Below, one piece after another: positions 25,020 through 35,060 of a DNA stretch of 64,000 nucleotides. A program made the translations under genes and the position numbers. Numbering within the stretch: position 1 is the stretch's first letter; every line of letters begins with the position of its first letter. The stretch spans positions 124,001 through 188,000 of the forward strand of contig CALXXT010000002.1 in NCBI GenBank assembly GCA_944392755.1, read 5' to 3'. The DNA comes from an uncultured Sutterella sp. (lineage in GTDB: Bacteria > Pseudomonadota > Gammaproteobacteria > Burkholderiales > Burkholderiaceae_F). The notes beneath the pieces were generated by a model that saw only the letters and a program-made list of their open reading frames with translations, was not told the DNA's origin and did no database searches.

Positions 25020-25859
25020 ATGCAGCCCGTTCGCAAAGTAGTTTTCCCCGTCAACGGTCTCGGCACGCGTTTTTTGCCGGCCACGAAGGCCATGCCGAAG
25101 GAGATGCTTCCCATCGTCGACAAGCCCCTGATTCAGTACGCCGTGGAGGAAGCTGTGGCGGCCGGCGTGAAGGAGCTGATTTTCGTGACCGGCCGCAACA
25201 AGCGCGCCATTGAAGATCACTTCGACGCGCATCCGGAGTTGGAGCGCGACCTGCGCACCAAGGGCAAGTTCGACCTTCTCGAAGCTGTTCAGAACATTCT
25301 TCCGCGCGACGTTCGCTGCATCTACATCCGCCAGCCCGAACCGCTCGGCCTCGGACATGCCGTTCTGTGTGCGGAGCCGGCCGTCGGAAACAGCCCCTTT
25401 GCGGTCATGCTTGCCGACGACCTGATCGACGCGGAGCATTCGGCGATCGGTCAGCTGATTGAAGCACGCCGGGCCGCCGGAGGTGGCTCGGTCATCGCCG
25501 TGCAGGACGTTGCTCCCGAGGACACGAAGAAGTACGGGATCGTCAGCGTAGACGACGCTGCCCAAGCGACGAGCCGCCTGCGCGGGATCGTCGAGAAGCC
25601 TGATCCGAGCGTCGCGCCGTCGCGTCTCGCCGTGATCGGCCGCTATGTTTTCGAGCCGGAAATCTTCCGTTATCTCGCCGAAGTAAAGCCCGGTGTTGGC
25701 GGCGAAATCCAACTCACCGACGCGATCGAGGCGTCTCTCGAGGATGTGCCCTCCTATGCGCACCGCTACAGCGGCACGCGCTTCGACTGCGGCAGCAAGC
25801 AGGGCTTCATCGATGCCACCGTGCATTACGCGCGTAAGCGTGGCTTCCGCATCGACTGA
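25020..25859 (+). CDS. galU: UTP-glucose-1-phosphate uridylyltransferase
   Basis: Makes UDP-glucose from UTP and glucose-1-phosphate for LPS and capsule sugars. The protein has 279 residues with the nucleotidyltransferase signature [19 protein letters not shown] (about 13-31), then [15 protein letters not shown] for metal binding, and GEIQLTDAI. Length and motifs fit GalU. The stop is only 2 bp from the stop of the convergent hldC. Upstream lie two GC-rich stem-loops. Its product feeds galE (16.9 kb), and its glucose-1-phosphate substrate may come from the phosphohexomutase at 29.1 kb. Confidence 0.96.
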   Translation: MQPVRKVVFPVNGLGTRFLPATKAMPKEMLPIVDKPLIQYAVEEAVAAGVKELIFVTGRNKRAIEDHFDAHPELERDLRTKGKFDLLEAVQNILPRDVRCIYIRQPEPLGLGHAVLCAEPAVGNSPFAVMLADDLIDAEHSAIGQLIEARRAAGGGSVIAVQDVAPEDTKKYGIVSVDDAAQATSRLRGIVEKPDPSVAPSRLAVIGRYVFEPEIFRYLAEVKPGVGGEIQLTDAIEASLEDVPSYAHRYSGTRFDCGSKQGFIDATVHYARKRGFRID

Positions 25860-25861
25860 GA

Positions 25862-26356
25862 TTACAGACTGCGGATTTTTCTCAGGAGAGCCGTCGTGGA
25901 GCGTTCATGCTCGAAAGCGACGGCCACGGCCTTGCCGCCCCAAGTGGCGGCAAGTTTTGCTTCCGGGATCTCTTCGATCCGATAGTCGCCGCCCTTCACG
26001 TAGATGTCGGGGCGAGCGGCCGCCACAGGCTTGAGCGGAACTTTTTCTTCAAAGATCACCACGAGGTCGACCGATTCGAGCGCCGCGAGCACTGCGGCGC
26101 GATCCGCTTCGCAGTTGATGGGCCGATCAGGGCCTTTGCCGAGCATGCGCACGGAGGCATCGCTGTTGACGGCAACGACAAGGCTCGCGCCGAGCGCTCG
26201 AGCTTGCGCGAGATAAGTGACGTGGCCGCGGTGCAAAATGTCGAAGACGCCGTTCGTCATGACGAGCGGCCGCGGCAGCGCCCGCACGCGGTCGGCCAGT
26301 TCTTCAAGGGTGCAGATCTTGCGTTCAAAAGCGGGCGGAGGAAGCTTTTCCTTCAT
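25862..26356 (-). CDS. hldC: D-glycero-beta-D-manno-heptose 1-phosphate adenylyltransferase
   Basis: The protein has 164 residues corresponding to the C-terminal half of E. coli HldE. It has the nucleotidyltransferase HxGH motif in FDILHRGHVTYL, AVNSDASVR, and the C-terminal STTALLRKI. It transfers AMP to heptose-1-phosphate, giving ADP-D-glycero-heptose. The kinase half is a separate gene (hldA) in the same operon, the arrangement of many betaproteobacteria. The ATG at 26354-26356 is chosen, 17 nt after gmhB, because the upstream extension is arginine-rich shadow sequence. Confidence 0.93.
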   Translation of the reverse strand: MKEKLPPPAFERKICTLEELADRVRALPRPLVMTNGVFDILHRGHVTYLAQARALGASLVVAVNSDASVRMLGKGPDRPINCEADRAAVLAALESVDLVVIFEEKVPLKPVAAARPDIYVKGGDYRIEEIPEAKLAATWGGKAVAVAFEHERSTTALLRKIRSL

Positions 26357-26373
26357 TTTTGACTCTTTCGGTC

Positions 26374-26937
26374 TCACTTGGAAAATTGAGCCCACCAGTC
26401 TGAGGCGGCTGCTTGCGCCAACCCTCGATAGACTCGGGTGGCGTCGGGCGTACGATCCGGAACTTCGTCGGCGTTCGTGCCGAGAAGAACGCGCTCGGGG
26501 CATCCCGCGCGCTTTCCCGCCGTGCAGTCGCCCGGCTTGTCGCCGAAGATGACCGAATGCGAGAGGTCGAGGTCGAGCTCTTCAGCCGCCTTGAGCAGCA
26601 TGCCCGGTTCGGGTTTGCGGCACCCGCAGTCGAGAAGGTAGGGCGGAAACGCCTTTGTGGGATGGTGCGGGCAGAAGTAGACGCCGGCGAGCGGCGCGCC
26701 GGCCTCGGCCATTTCACGCGACATCCAGTCGGTGAGGCGCTTGAAGTCCTCTTCGGCGTAGTAGCCGCGGCCGATCCCAGACTGGTTTGTCACGATGATG
26801 AGCGCGAAGCCGCTTTCGTGAATTCGCCGCGCCCCTTCGAGGGCGCCTGGAATCCAGCGAAAGTCCTCGATTTTGTGGACATAGGCGTCGTCGAAATTGA
26901 GAACTCCGTCTCGATCCAAGAAGGCGGCCCGCTGCAT
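26374..26937 (-). CDS. gmhB: D-glycero-beta-D-manno-heptose-1,7-bisphosphate 7-phosphatase
   Basis: The protein has 187 residues of the HAD superfamily: nucleophile motif FLDRDGVLN (DxD at 9/11), TNQSGIGRG, the zinc-binding loop CPHHP...CGCRKPEPG, and FGDKPGDC. It removes the C7 phosphate between the HldA and HldC steps. The start ATG 26935-26937 follows GGAG at 7 nt; the upstream in-frame extension is not conserved in style. It lies 4 nt after hldD and 17 nt before hldC. All heptose enzymes except GmhA are thus in this cluster. Confidence 0.94.
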   Translation of the reverse strand: MQRAAFLDRDGVLNFDDAYVHKIEDFRWIPGALEGARRIHESGFALIIVTNQSGIGRGYYAEEDFKRLTDWMSREMAEAGAPLAGVYFCPHHPTKAFPPYLLDCGCRKPEPGMLLKAAEELDLDLSHSVIFGDKPGDCTAGKRAGCPERVLLGTNADEVPDRTPDATRVYRGLAQAAASDWWAQFSK

Positions 26938-26941
26938 GTCG

Positions 26942-27943
26942 TTACTCCACCGTCGGATACGCCTGGTAGAGGGCTTCGACATATTCCGTCGTGCCTTCTT
27001 CGACCGTGCGGAACTGGATGTCGCATCCTGACGCGCGAAGCTTCTCGAGGTTCGCCTGCGTGTAGGCCTGATAACGTCCCTTGAGCGCTTCGGGGAAGGG
27101 GATGTATTCAATTTCGCCGGAGGCTACAGCCTCGTCGATTTTGAGGCGGTCCTTGCCTTCGTGCGCGCGGCAGGCGTTCACGACGGAGAGCGCCACGTCG
27201 TTGAAAGGCTGGGCGCGGCCCGTGCCGCAGTTGTAGACGCCGGAGACCGGGTGGTCGAGGAAGTGCATCAGAACGCGGCAGACGTCTCCCACGTAGACGA
27301 AGTCCCGCATCTGAGCGCCGTTGGCGTAACCGAGGCACCCTTCGAAAAGCTTCACCTTTCCGTCGCGGCGGTACTGGAAGTACTGGTGGAAGGCGACCGA
27401 GGCCATGCGGCCCTTGTGTTGTTCGTGCGGGCCGTACACGTTGAAGTAGCGCAGGCCGATCACGGGTGCCGTCAGGTGCGGCATTTCGCGGCGCAGCACC
27501 TGGTCGAAGAGATACTTTGAATAGCCGTAGACGTTGAGCGGTCCTTCATAGCGCAGGTCTTCGACGAATTCCGTGTGTGCGCCGTATGTGGCCGCCGAGG
27601 AGGCGTAGATGAAGGGAATGCGCAGCTCCTGCGCCCAACGGAAGAGGTCGAGCGTGTAGCGGTAGTTGTTCTCCATCATGTAGACGCCGTTGTGCTCCAT
27701 CGTGTCCGAGCATGCGCCCTGGTGGAAAATCGCTTCGGGCTTCGGGGCGGTTCCCGCGCGCACGCGCGCGATGAAGTCGCGCTTGTCAAAGTAGTCGATG
27801 ATGCGGCACTTCGCCAAGTTCAGGAACTTTTCACCTTTTTCCAGATTGTCGACGGCAATCACATCCGTGACGCCACGTTCGTTGAGGGCGAGAACATTGT
27901 TGCAGCCGATGAAGCCGGCCGCGCCGGTAACGAGAATGCTCAC
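26942..27943 (-). CDS. hldD: ADP-L-glycero-D-manno-heptose 6-epimerase
   Basis: The protein has 333 residues of the extended SDR fold: [10 protein letters not shown] near the N-terminus, the catalytic [10 protein letters not shown] tyrosine/lysine pair, and [20 protein letters not shown], typical of HldD. It produces ADP-L-glycero-D-manno-heptose, the donor used by WaaC at 32 kb. The start is GTG (27941-27943), with AAGGAG five bases upstream; it gives the expected [11 protein letters not shown]-terminus, and a farther upstream start is rejected for that reason. It lies 56 nt downstream of hldA. Confidence 0.95.
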   Translation of the reverse strand: MSILVTGAAGFIGCNNVLALNERGVTDVIAVDNLEKGEKFLNLAKCRIIDYFDKRDFIARVRAGTAPKPEAIFHQGACSDTMEHNGVYMMENNYRYTLDLFRWAQELRIPFIYASSAATYGAHTEFVEDLRYEGPLNVYGYSKYLFDQVLRREMPHLTAPVIGLRYFNVYGPHEQHKGRMASVAFHQYFQYRRDGKVKLFEGCLGYANGAQMRDFVYVGDVCRVLMHFLDHPVSGVYNCGTGRAQPFNDVALSVVNACRAHEGKDRLKIDEAVASGEIEYIPFPEALKGRYQAYTQANLEKLRASGCDIQFRTVEEGTTEYVEALYQAYPTVE

Positions 27944-27999
27944 AGAAACTCCTTGCCGCCCTTGTAGCGGCCGGACGCCTCCGGGGCGTCCGTTCGATG

Positions 28000-28923
28000 T
28001 CAATGAAATAGTTCGTCGAAGCTGATGGCCGCCGTGCCGAGCTTGCCGACGACGATGCCGCCGGCGCGGTTTGCGATGCGCACCGCCTCTTCGATCGGCA
28101 GCCCCGTCGCAAGCATGGCGGCGAGTACCGCAATGACGGTGTCGCCTGCGCCGGACACGTCGAAGACTTCACGCGCCTGCGCGGCGACGGTAACTTCCGT
28201 ATCCTCGCCGTAGAGCGTCATGCCTTCTTCGGAGCGGGTGAGAAGAAGGTACTTCAAGTCGAGATCGCGGCGCAGCTCTTGCGCACGGCGCCGTAGGTCG
28301 GCTTCGTCCGACCACTGACCGACAACCTGCCTCAGCTCCGAGCGGTTTGGCGTAATAACGGTGGCTCCGCGGTAGCGGCTGTAGTCGTCGCCCTTCGGGT
28401 CGATCAGGATTGGGGTGCCCAATGCACGGGCGGCGTCGATCATGGCGGAGATGTGGGAGAGGCCGCCCTTGCCGTAGTCGGAAAGGACGAGCACGTCTGT
28501 GTCGGTCAAAAGCTGGTGGAAGCGGTCGAGATGCTTGAGGAGCGCCTCTTCGGCGGGATGATCCTCGAAGTCGCAGCGGACCATCTGCTGCTGGCGAGCC
28601 ACGACTCTCAGCTTGACGGTGGTTCTTGCGGAACCATCGTGTTCGAGCGCGGCTCGAATGCCTTCGCGCTCGAGGAGTTCTTCGATCGATCGGCCGGCTT
28701 CGTCGTCGCCGACGACGGAGAGCAGCGTGGAGCGGGCCCCAAGGCACGCGATGTTGCGGGCCACGTTGGCCGCGCCGCCGAGGCGCTCTTCGCTGCGGAC
28801 CACGCGCACAACGGGCACGGGAGCTTCCGGACTGATGCGTTCGGCGTCGCCGAACCAGTAGCGGTCGAGCATCGCGTCGCCCGTTACAAGAACGCGGGCT
28901 TTTGCAAGAGATTCTTTATCCAT
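28000..28923 (-). CDS. hldA: D-glycero-beta-D-manno-heptose-7-phosphate kinase
   Basis: The protein has 307 residues of the PfkB/ribokinase family, equal to the N-terminal half of E. coli HldE. It has [12 protein letters not shown], the GGAANVARN substrate motif, LSDYGKGGL, and the catalytic [11 protein letters not shown] (Asp base). It phosphorylates heptose-7-phosphate at C1. It is first gene of the hldA-hldD-gmhB-hldC operon, reading divergently from the phosphohexomutase gene across 186 bp. GmhA, which makes the substrate, is not in the window. Confidence 0.95.
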   Translation of the reverse strand: MDKESLAKARVLVTGDAMLDRYWFGDAERISPEAPVPVVRVVRSEERLGGAANVARNIACLGARSTLLSVVGDDEAGRSIEELLEREGIRAALEHDGSARTTVKLRVVARQQQMVRCDFEDHPAEEALLKHLDRFHQLLTDTDVLVLSDYGKGGLSHISAMIDAARALGTPILIDPKGDDYSRYRGATVITPNRSELRQVVGQWSDEADLRRRAQELRRDLDLKYLLLTRSEEGMTLYGEDTEVTVAAQAREVFDVSGAGDTVIAVLAAMLATGLPIEEAVRIANRAGGIVVGKLGTAAISFDELFH

Positions 28924-29109
28924 GTGTCGCGACCGGCGGACGCCGGTTCGTTCGTAGTGGGTTTGGGAACGATTTTAGCGGCTTCGGGCTTGAATCACGC
29001 GGCAACAGCGCGGAAACGGGGGCTTCCTTTTAAAATGGAAAGATTCAGGACCGCGGAGCGGGCGGAAACTCGCCGCGCTGCGGCCCAAAGACTTTGGAGA
29101 AGGAGAATC

Positions 29110-30498
29110 ATGCAGGCGGATCCCAGCATTTTTAAGGCTTACGACATTCGAGGCATCGTCGGCAAAACGCTGACGGAAGATGTGGTTCGGGGCGTTGGCC
29201 GGGTTCTCGGTTCTATGGCGGTTGAGAAGGGGGTCTCAGAATTCTGCGTCGCACGAGACGGCCGGCTTTCCGGACCCGCGCTTGCCGCGGCGCTTATGGA
29301 CGGGATCGCCTCGACGGGCGTGAAGGTGATCGACATCGGTGCCGTTCCGACGCCCGTTCTCTACTTCGCGACGAAGCATTTCGGATGCGGCACGGGCGTC
29401 GCTGTCACAGGTTCGCACAATCCGCCCGATTACAACGGCCTCAAGATGATGGTTGCGGGCCTGACGCTCTTCGGCGAAGGCATTCAGGCGATCCGCGCTC
29501 GGCTTGAGGCGGAGGATTGGATTGTCGCTGAGGCGCCCGGTCCCATCGAGCGCCGCTCGGTTGAGGATGCCTACATCGAACTCGCGCTCCGGGGCTCTCG
29601 GATAGGTCGTCGCCTCAAGGTTGCGTGCGATGCTGGAAACGGGGTTGCGGGACCTCTCATGCTGAAGCTTCTTTCTCGCGTTCCCGTCGACGTGGTTCCG
29701 CTTTTCTGCGAACCCGACGGACATTTCCCCAATCATCATCCTGATCCCTCGAAGCCGAAGAATCTGACGGCGCTCGCCGACGCAGTTCGCACCGAGCACT
29801 GCGACTATGGGTTTGCCCTCGACGGCGACGGAGACCGCCTTGGCGTCGTCACCCGCACGGGTTCGATCATTTACCCTGACCGCCTGATGATGCTTTTCGC
29901 GGAATCCATCCTGAAGACGCACCCAAACGCGCAGATCGTCTACGACGTGAAGTGCTCCCGCAAGCTCGTCGACTGGATTCGTCGCTGCGGCGGACGCCCG
30001 GCGATTAGCCCGACGGGACACAGTCTCGTCAAGGCGAAGCTTCGCGAAACGGGCGCGCCTTTTGCGGGGGAAATGTCCGGCCATCTCTTCTTCAACGACG
30101 AACGCTGGACGGGGTTCGATGATGGTCTTTACGCGGCGCTTCGCCTGCTCGAAATTCTGTCCGCCGCTGAGGGCGACCCCTCGAGCGTGCTCGAGAATCT
30201 GCCCAATGCGGTCAATACGCCCGAGCTGCAGATTCCGACGGCCGAAGGCGCCAATCATGAATTTGTGAAGAATTTTGCCGAAGCCGCGCGCTTCCCTGAC
30301 GCTCAGGACGTGATCAAGGTCGACGGCCTGCGCGTCGAGTGGGCCGACGGTTTTGCGCTTGCCCGTGCGTCGAACACGACGCCCGTCGTCGTCGTGCGCT
30401 TTGAGGGCGATACGCCCGAAGCGCTCGAGCGAATCCGAAGTGCTTTCCTCGCCGAGATGAAGCGCGTGGATCCTTCCCTCAGCATGCCGAGAGACTGA
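29110..30498 (+). CDS. Phosphomannomutase/phosphoglucomutase
   Basis: The protein has 462 residues of the alpha-D-phosphohexomutase family: phosphoserine Ser102 in TGSHNPPDYNG, metal-binding DGDGDR (238-243), the sugar-binding GEMSGHLFF loop, and a C-terminal phosphate-binding RASNTTP. It resembles AlgC/ManB types that act on both mannose and glucose phosphates. It could supply glucose-1-phosphate to GalU and mannose-1-phosphate for surface sugars. The ATG at 29110 has GGAG five bases upstream; longer reading upstream is rejected as antisense to hldA. It is followed by pgi after 4 nt. Confidence 0.92.
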   Translation: MQADPSIFKAYDIRGIVGKTLTEDVVRGVGRVLGSMAVEKGVSEFCVARDGRLSGPALAAALMDGIASTGVKVIDIGAVPTPVLYFATKHFGCGTGVAVTGSHNPPDYNGLKMMVAGLTLFGEGIQAIRARLEAEDWIVAEAPGPIERRSVEDAYIELALRGSRIGRRLKVACDAGNGVAGPLMLKLLSRVPVDVVPLFCEPDGHFPNHHPDPSKPKNLTALADAVRTEHCDYGFALDGDGDRLGVVTRTGSIIYPDRLMMLFAESILKTHPNAQIVYDVKCSRKLVDWIRRCGGRPAISPTGHSLVKAKLRETGAPFAGEMSGHLFFNDERWTGFDDGLYAALRLLEILSAAEGDPSSVLENLPNAVNTPELQIPTAEGANHEFVKNFAEAARFPDAQDVIKVDGLRVEWADGFALARASNTTPVVVVRFEGDTPEALERIRSAFLAEMKRVDPSLSMPRD

Positions 30499-30502
30499 CT
30501 CG

Positions 30503-31939
30503 ATGTCCAACGAAGCAATCAACATGAAAATGCCGCTTCTGCGCGACGACATGCCGAACGCCTCGGCGGCCGCCTGCGGCTTGAAAATCGACTTCGGTCG
30601 TCAGCGCATGACGGCGTCCGACTTCAACGCGCTTGTCGACTTCGGCCGCGAGCGCCGCATTCTTGAGGAGCACCGGCGGATGGCCGCGGGCGAAATCGTC
30701 AACTTGACGGAAAAGCGGGCGGCACTTCATATGTCGCTCCGTTCCTTCTCGGCGAAGTCCCCCTTCTACGAAGATGTCGCCGCCGAGCGCGCCCGGCTCT
30801 TCGACTTTGCCGAGCGCGTGCGCAACGGCCGTTGGCGCGGATGCCGCGGCGACCGCATCACGGACGTCATCAATGTCGGCATCGGCGGCTCCGACATGGG
30901 ACCGCGCGCGATCTGGCATGCGGCCCGCCCGCCGCGACCGTCGATCCACCTCCACTTTCTCTCGAGCGTGGACGGCGTTCTGCTTGAACGCATTTTGGCC
31001 GACTGCCGTCCCCAGTCGACCCTGATCATCATCAGCTCGAAGAGTTTCACGACGCGCGAGATGCAGGTGAACGCGGCGGCGGTGGATCAGTGGCTGCTCG
31101 ATCATGGGATCGTCGGCACCGACCGCGAACGCCACATGGTGGTCGTTTCGGCAAATCCGCACGCGGCCGAGATCATGTGTCTTCCTGAACAGAATTTCTT
31201 CCACATCTGGGATTGGGTAGGCGGCCGCTTTTCGGTCTGGGGCGCCATCGGCCTCCCGCTCATGATCGCGCTCGGCACGGAAGTTTTCCGCGAGCTCCTG
31301 CAGGGGGCCTGGGAAATGGATCGGCATTCGCTCGCGGCGCCTATCGAAGAGAATCTCCCGGCCATTTTGGCGCTGCTTGAATACTGGAATTCCACCCGCC
31401 TCGACATGGCTTCGCACAGTCTTCTGCCCTACGACGAGCGTTTCCGCGTGATGGTTCCGTGGCTTCAGCAGCTCGAAATGGAGTCGCTTGGCAAGCGGCG
31501 CCGCCCCGACGGGAGCGTCGTCGAGGGTGCGACCGGACTCGCCGTTTGGGGTGCGAACGGAAACGAGGCGCAGCACAGCTTCTATCAGTGGCTGCGGGAA
31601 GGCACGGGCCGAACGAGCATCGATCTTGTTTGGAGCCGTCTGCCGGGTCATCGCTACGCCGAGCATTTCCGGGTGCTTCTCGCAAATGCCCGGGCGCAGG
31701 CCGAGGTGCTGGTTCGCCGCGAGCTCGACGGCCCTTACTTCAATGCAGTCAACACGATCGAGCTTGATGCCGCCTCGCCACGCCGAGTCGGCGCCATGAT
31801 GGCCATGTACGAGCACAAAACAACGATGCTCGGCACGCTCTTCGGCATCAATCCGTTCGATCAGCCGGGGGTCGAGCTCGGCAAGAAGCTCTCGCGACGC
31901 GCCGAGGCGGGGGCAGATCTCAGCGCGATTTTGGACTGA
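30503..31939 (+). CDS. pgi: Glucose-6-phosphate isomerase
   Basis: Interconverts glucose-6-phosphate and fructose-6-phosphate. The protein has 478 residues, clearly shorter than E. coli Pgi (549) but with the core intact: VINVGIGGSDMGP, the phosphate-binding ISSKSFTT, VGGRFSVWGAIGLP, GANGNEAQHSFYQWLREGT (catalytic Glu/His), and the C-terminal LGKKLSRR lysine. It lies between the phosphohexomutase and waaC, so sugar-phosphate supply is co-transcribed with LPS core assembly. Confidence 0.95.
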   Translation: MSNEAINMKMPLLRDDMPNASAAACGLKIDFGRQRMTASDFNALVDFGRERRILEEHRRMAAGEIVNLTEKRAALHMSLRSFSAKSPFYEDVAAERARLFDFAERVRNGRWRGCRGDRITDVINVGIGGSDMGPRAIWHAARPPRPSIHLHFLSSVDGVLLERILADCRPQSTLIIISSKSFTTREMQVNAAAVDQWLLDHGIVGTDRERHMVVVSANPHAAEIMCLPEQNFFHIWDWVGGRFSVWGAIGLPLMIALGTEVFRELLQGAWEMDRHSLAAPIEENLPAILALLEYWNSTRLDMASHSLLPYDERFRVMVPWLQQLEMESLGKRRRPDGSVVEGATGLAVWGANGNEAQHSFYQWLREGTGRTSIDLVWSRLPGHRYAEHFRVLLANARAQAEVLVRRELDGPYFNAVNTIELDAASPRRVGAMMAMYEHKTTMLGTLFGINPFDQPGVELGKKLSRRAEAGADLSAILD

Positions 31940-31954
31940 GGAACGCACAAGACC

Positions 31955-32926
31955 GTGAAGATACTGATCATCAAGTCTTCCTCCATGGGCGACATTATTC
32001 ACGCCCTGCCGGTCGCGCGCGACATTGCCGAGCATTTGCCTGAGGCCGAGCTTCACTGGGTTGCCGAGGAAAGCTTTCGCGACATTCCGACGCTTGCGCC
32101 CAACGTGAAGAAGGTTCATGCGACCGCTTTCCGTCGCTGGCGCAAGAATTTTCTTTCCGGCGCCGTGCGTTCGGAGATGGCGCGCGTGAAGGCCGAACTC
32201 GCCGCAGAGCGCTACGACGTCGTCCTCGACATTCAGGGTTTGATGCGTACGGCTCTGGTGGCCCGCTGGACTGGCGTTCCTTCCACCGGGTACACGTGGG
32301 GAACGATCCGTGAGCCGCTTGCAAGCCTTGCCTACGCCCACAAGCTGGACCTGCCGGAAACGCTCGGGGCCGTCAAGCGATACCGAATGGCGGCCGCCGA
32401 GGCGCTCGACTACGAGATCGATCCCGATCGGCCGGTCTTCGGCCTGCGGGCGGAGGGAGAGCCGCCGCTCGCGCTTGAAGGCCGCAGTTCGGCCTTCGCC
32501 GTGAATACGAGCCGCGATGAAAAGCTCTGGCCCGAAGCGAATTGGGTGGCTTTGGGCCGGCGTCTCGTCGAGGACGGCATGCCCCCCGTGCTCTACTGGG
32601 GAAGTGCCGAGGAAAAGAGCCGTTGCGAGCGGATTGCCGCGGAAATTCCATCGGCCCGAGTCGCCCCGCGCGCGCCGCTTGCCAACGTGGCGTCAGGGCT
32701 GGCGAAGGCCGAGGTTGTCGTCGGCGTTGATACGGGGCTCGCTCATCTCGCGGCGGCGCTTGGTCGTCCGAGCGTCGGCATTTTCGTGTCAACTCCGACC
32801 TCAACCTTGCGGCTTGTGGGCGACGGTCCCGTTTGCTCGCTCGGCGGCGTCGGCTGCATGCCGACCGTTCATGAAGTTTACGAAGCGATCCTGCGCGTGC
32901 GCGGGATGAAAGGAGAGCGCGAATGA
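31955..32926 (+). CDS. waaC: LPS heptosyltransferase I
   Basis: Adds the first L-glycero-D-manno-heptose to Kdo2-lipid A. The protein has 323 residues of GT9 family: N-terminal IKSSSMGDIIHALPVA (6-21), LDIQGLMRTAL, a donor-binding region with NTSRDEKLWPE, and GVDTGLAHLAAALG near the C-terminus. The start is GTG at 31955. It overlaps waaA by 4 nt (ATGA). Its donor is made by the heptose cluster at 26-29 kb. Confidence 0.95.
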   Translation: MKILIIKSSSMGDIIHALPVARDIAEHLPEAELHWVAEESFRDIPTLAPNVKKVHATAFRRWRKNFLSGAVRSEMARVKAELAAERYDVVLDIQGLMRTALVARWTGVPSTGYTWGTIREPLASLAYAHKLDLPETLGAVKRYRMAAAEALDYEIDPDRPVFGLRAEGEPPLALEGRSSAFAVNTSRDEKLWPEANWVALGRRLVEDGMPPVLYWGSAEEKSRCERIAAEIPSARVAPRAPLANVASGLAKAEVVVGVDTGLAHLAAALGRPSVGIFVSTPTSTLRLVGDGPVCSLGGVGCMPTVHEVYEAILRVRGMKGERE

Positions 32927-34239
32927 TCAAAATGACGCCGGGACTTTACCGTGCCGTCACCATGGTGGCGCTTCCGGTGGCAAGCCTCTATCTGATGTGG
33001 CGGTCCCGCAAGCAGCCGGCCTATCGCGAATATTGGGACGAGCGCTTTGCGTGGGGGACGTATCCGCTGCGCTCGGACAAGCCGCGCGTCTGGATCCACG
33101 CGGTGAGCGTCGGAGAAACCAATGCGGCCAAGCCGCTCCTCGAGTCGATGCTGAAGGCCTGGCCGGACTGCGACGTGCTCCTCACTCACATGACGCCGAC
33201 CGGGCGTGAGGCGGGAGAGCGTCTCGTGCGGCTTGCTCCCGATCGAATTCGTCAGTGCTATCTCCCGTACGATGCGCCGTACGCCGTAGAGAAGTTTTTT
33301 CGCCAGACGCGCCCGACCCTTGGGGTCATTATGGAAACGGAAGTCTGGCCCAACGTCATGCGCGAAGCGCAGCGGCTCGGCATTCCGGTGGTGCTTGCGA
33401 ACGCCCGCGAAAGCGAAAAAAGCCGCCGCCAGGCCGAAAAGGTGATCGGCGTCATGCGGCCCGCCTTCGAATCCTTTGCAGCCGTGCTTGCGCAAAGCAA
33501 GGAGGACGAAGAGCGGCTGAGAAGTCTCGGTGCGCGCAACATTACGGTGTGCGGAAGCGTCAAGTTCGACATTCGTCCCGATGCATCGCAGACCGCGGCT
33601 GCCCTCGATTGGAAGACTGCGATTCCGAAGCCTGTGATTTTGATTGCCTCGACCCGCGACGGCGAAGAGCGCGATTTCGCGGCGGCCCTTGCCAAGCGCC
33701 GGGATCTTCTGCGCCGCGCGCTTGTGCTGCTCGTGCCTCGTCATCCGCAGCGCTTCGACGAAGTCGACGGCATCCTGCGCGAGGCGGGACTGCACGTCTG
33801 CCGGCGTTCGGCAATTTCTGCCCCTGAGGCGATTTCGGACGATGTTGACGTGCTTCTCGGCGACAGCATGGGTGAGATGAGCTTTTACTGCGCGCTCGGC
33901 GCCATGACGGTGATGGGCGGCTCCTTCGGAGACTACGGGTCGCAGAACGTCATTGAGCCCGCAATGGCGGGCACCCCCGTGGTGGTGGGCCCGTCGATCT
34001 TTAATTTCGAAAAAATCATCAGGGACGGCCTGAAGGCGGGCGCCATGGTTCAGAGTGCATCGGCCGACGAGGCGCTCGAACAGTGCAGCCGCTGGATCGA
34101 CGAACCGGCGGAGCTTGAAGCGGCGGCCCGGAATGCAACGGTTTTCGCTGAGGAGTGGTCGGGTGCGACCGCACGAATGATGAAAGTCTTGGAGGATCTA
34201 TGGCAGACGGCCAGAAAGCGCGAATCCCGAATGTCCTGA
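32923..34239 (+). CDS. waaA: 3-deoxy-D-manno-octulosonic acid (Kdo) transferase
   Basis: The protein has 438 residues. An N-terminal membrane-associated segment (about 8-25) is followed by a glycosyltransferase-N domain with HAVSVGETNAAKPL (glutamate base), LTHMTPTGR, METEVWPN and ANARESEKS. The C-terminal half has STRDGEE and FGDYGSQNVIEPA. It transfers Kdo from CMP-Kdo to lipid IVA; the number of residues added cannot be read from sequence. It overlaps waaC by 4 nt and thiD by 40 nt. Confidence 0.95.
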   Translation: MIKMTPGLYRAVTMVALPVASLYLMWRSRKQPAYREYWDERFAWGTYPLRSDKPRVWIHAVSVGETNAAKPLLESMLKAWPDCDVLLTHMTPTGREAGERLVRLAPDRIRQCYLPYDAPYAVEKFFRQTRPTLGVIMETEVWPNVMREAQRLGIPVVLANARESEKSRRQAEKVIGVMRPAFESFAAVLAQSKEDEERLRSLGARNITVCGSVKFDIRPDASQTAAALDWKTAIPKPVILIASTRDGEERDFAAALAKRRDLLRRALVLLVPRHPQRFDEVDGILREAGLHVCRRSAISAPEAISDDVDVLLGDSMGEMSFYCALGAMTVMGGSFGDYGSQNVIEPAMAGTPVVVGPSIFNFEKIIRDGLKAGAMVQSASADEALEQCSRWIDEPAELEAAARNATVFAEEWSGATARMMKVLEDLWQTARKRESRMS

Positions 34240-35042
34240 GCATTGCGGGGATCGACCCCTCGGGCGGTGCGGGACTGCTCGCCGACGTCAAGGCAATTTC
34301 CGCCTGCGGCGCCTACGCCTGCGGCGTGGTCGCAGCGCTGACCGCGCAGAACACCTGCGGGGTTGACGGCGTGATGCCCGTGCCGAAGGAGTTCGTGCGC
34401 GCGCAGCTTGACACGCTTTGGGCGGATGTTGAGATCGATGCGGTCAAAATCGGGATGCTCAATGATGCGGAGGTGATCAGCGTGGTGGCCGAGGCGCTGC
34501 GCCGCTATCGCCCGAAGTTCGTCGTGCTCGATCCTGTCATGGTTGCGAAGAGCGGCGACCGGCTGCTCGAGCGCTCGGCGCTCGAAACGTTGAGAAGCGA
34601 ACTGATTCCGCTTGCCACGGTGATGACGCCCAACTTGCCCGAAGCAGCAGTCCTTTTGGACGGTGCGGCGATTTCTTCGCGCGAGGATATGCGCGGCGCG
34701 GCCGAGGCGCTTCGCGCATTGATGGCGCCCGACGCGTGGGTGTATTTGAAGGGCGGGCATCTCGAAGCCGAGGGCGCGCCCGACTGCCTGCTCGGCCCTA
34801 GCGAAGCGGTCTGGCTCGAGTCGCCCAGAATTCAGACGAAAAACACTCATGGCACCGGGTGCACGCTTTCTTCGGCGCTTGCGGCCCATCTCCCACAGAG
34901 CGAGAGCGTTCCTGCCGCCGCCCGCGCTGCCAAGAACTACGTTCTTGGCGCCATTCGCGGCAGCGCCGATCTGCAGGTGGGGCAAGGCTGCGGTCCAACG
35001 GATCATTTCTGGGCAGTCCGCCAAACTTGCAAGCAAATGTAA
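34200..35042 (+). CDS. thiD: Hydroxymethylpyrimidine/phosphomethylpyrimidine kinase
   Basis: The protein has 280 residues of the ribokinase-like ThiD family: SIAGIDPSGGAGLLADVK near the N-terminus, KIGMLNDAEV, LDPVMVAKSGDRLL, the TPNLPEA motif and the catalytic NTHGTGCTLSSA. It phosphorylates HMP and HMP-P in thiamine synthesis and salvage. The ATG at 34200 has GGAGG five bases ahead; it overlaps the end of waaA by 40 nt. No other thi gene is nearby and no TPP riboswitch is seen. Confidence 0.94.
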   Translation: MADGQKARIPNVLSIAGIDPSGGAGLLADVKAISACGAYACGVVAALTAQNTCGVDGVMPVPKEFVRAQLDTLWADVEIDAVKIGMLNDAEVISVVAEALRRYRPKFVVLDPVMVAKSGDRLLERSALETLRSELIPLATVMTPNLPEAAVLLDGAAISSREDMRGAAEALRALMAPDAWVYLKGGHLEAEGAPDCLLGPSEAVWLESPRIQTKNTHGTGCTLSSALAAHLPQSESVPAAARAAKNYVLGAIRGSADLQVGQGCGPTDHFWAVRQTCKQM

Positions 35043-35060
35043 CAAAAAGAGTTGCGTCTC

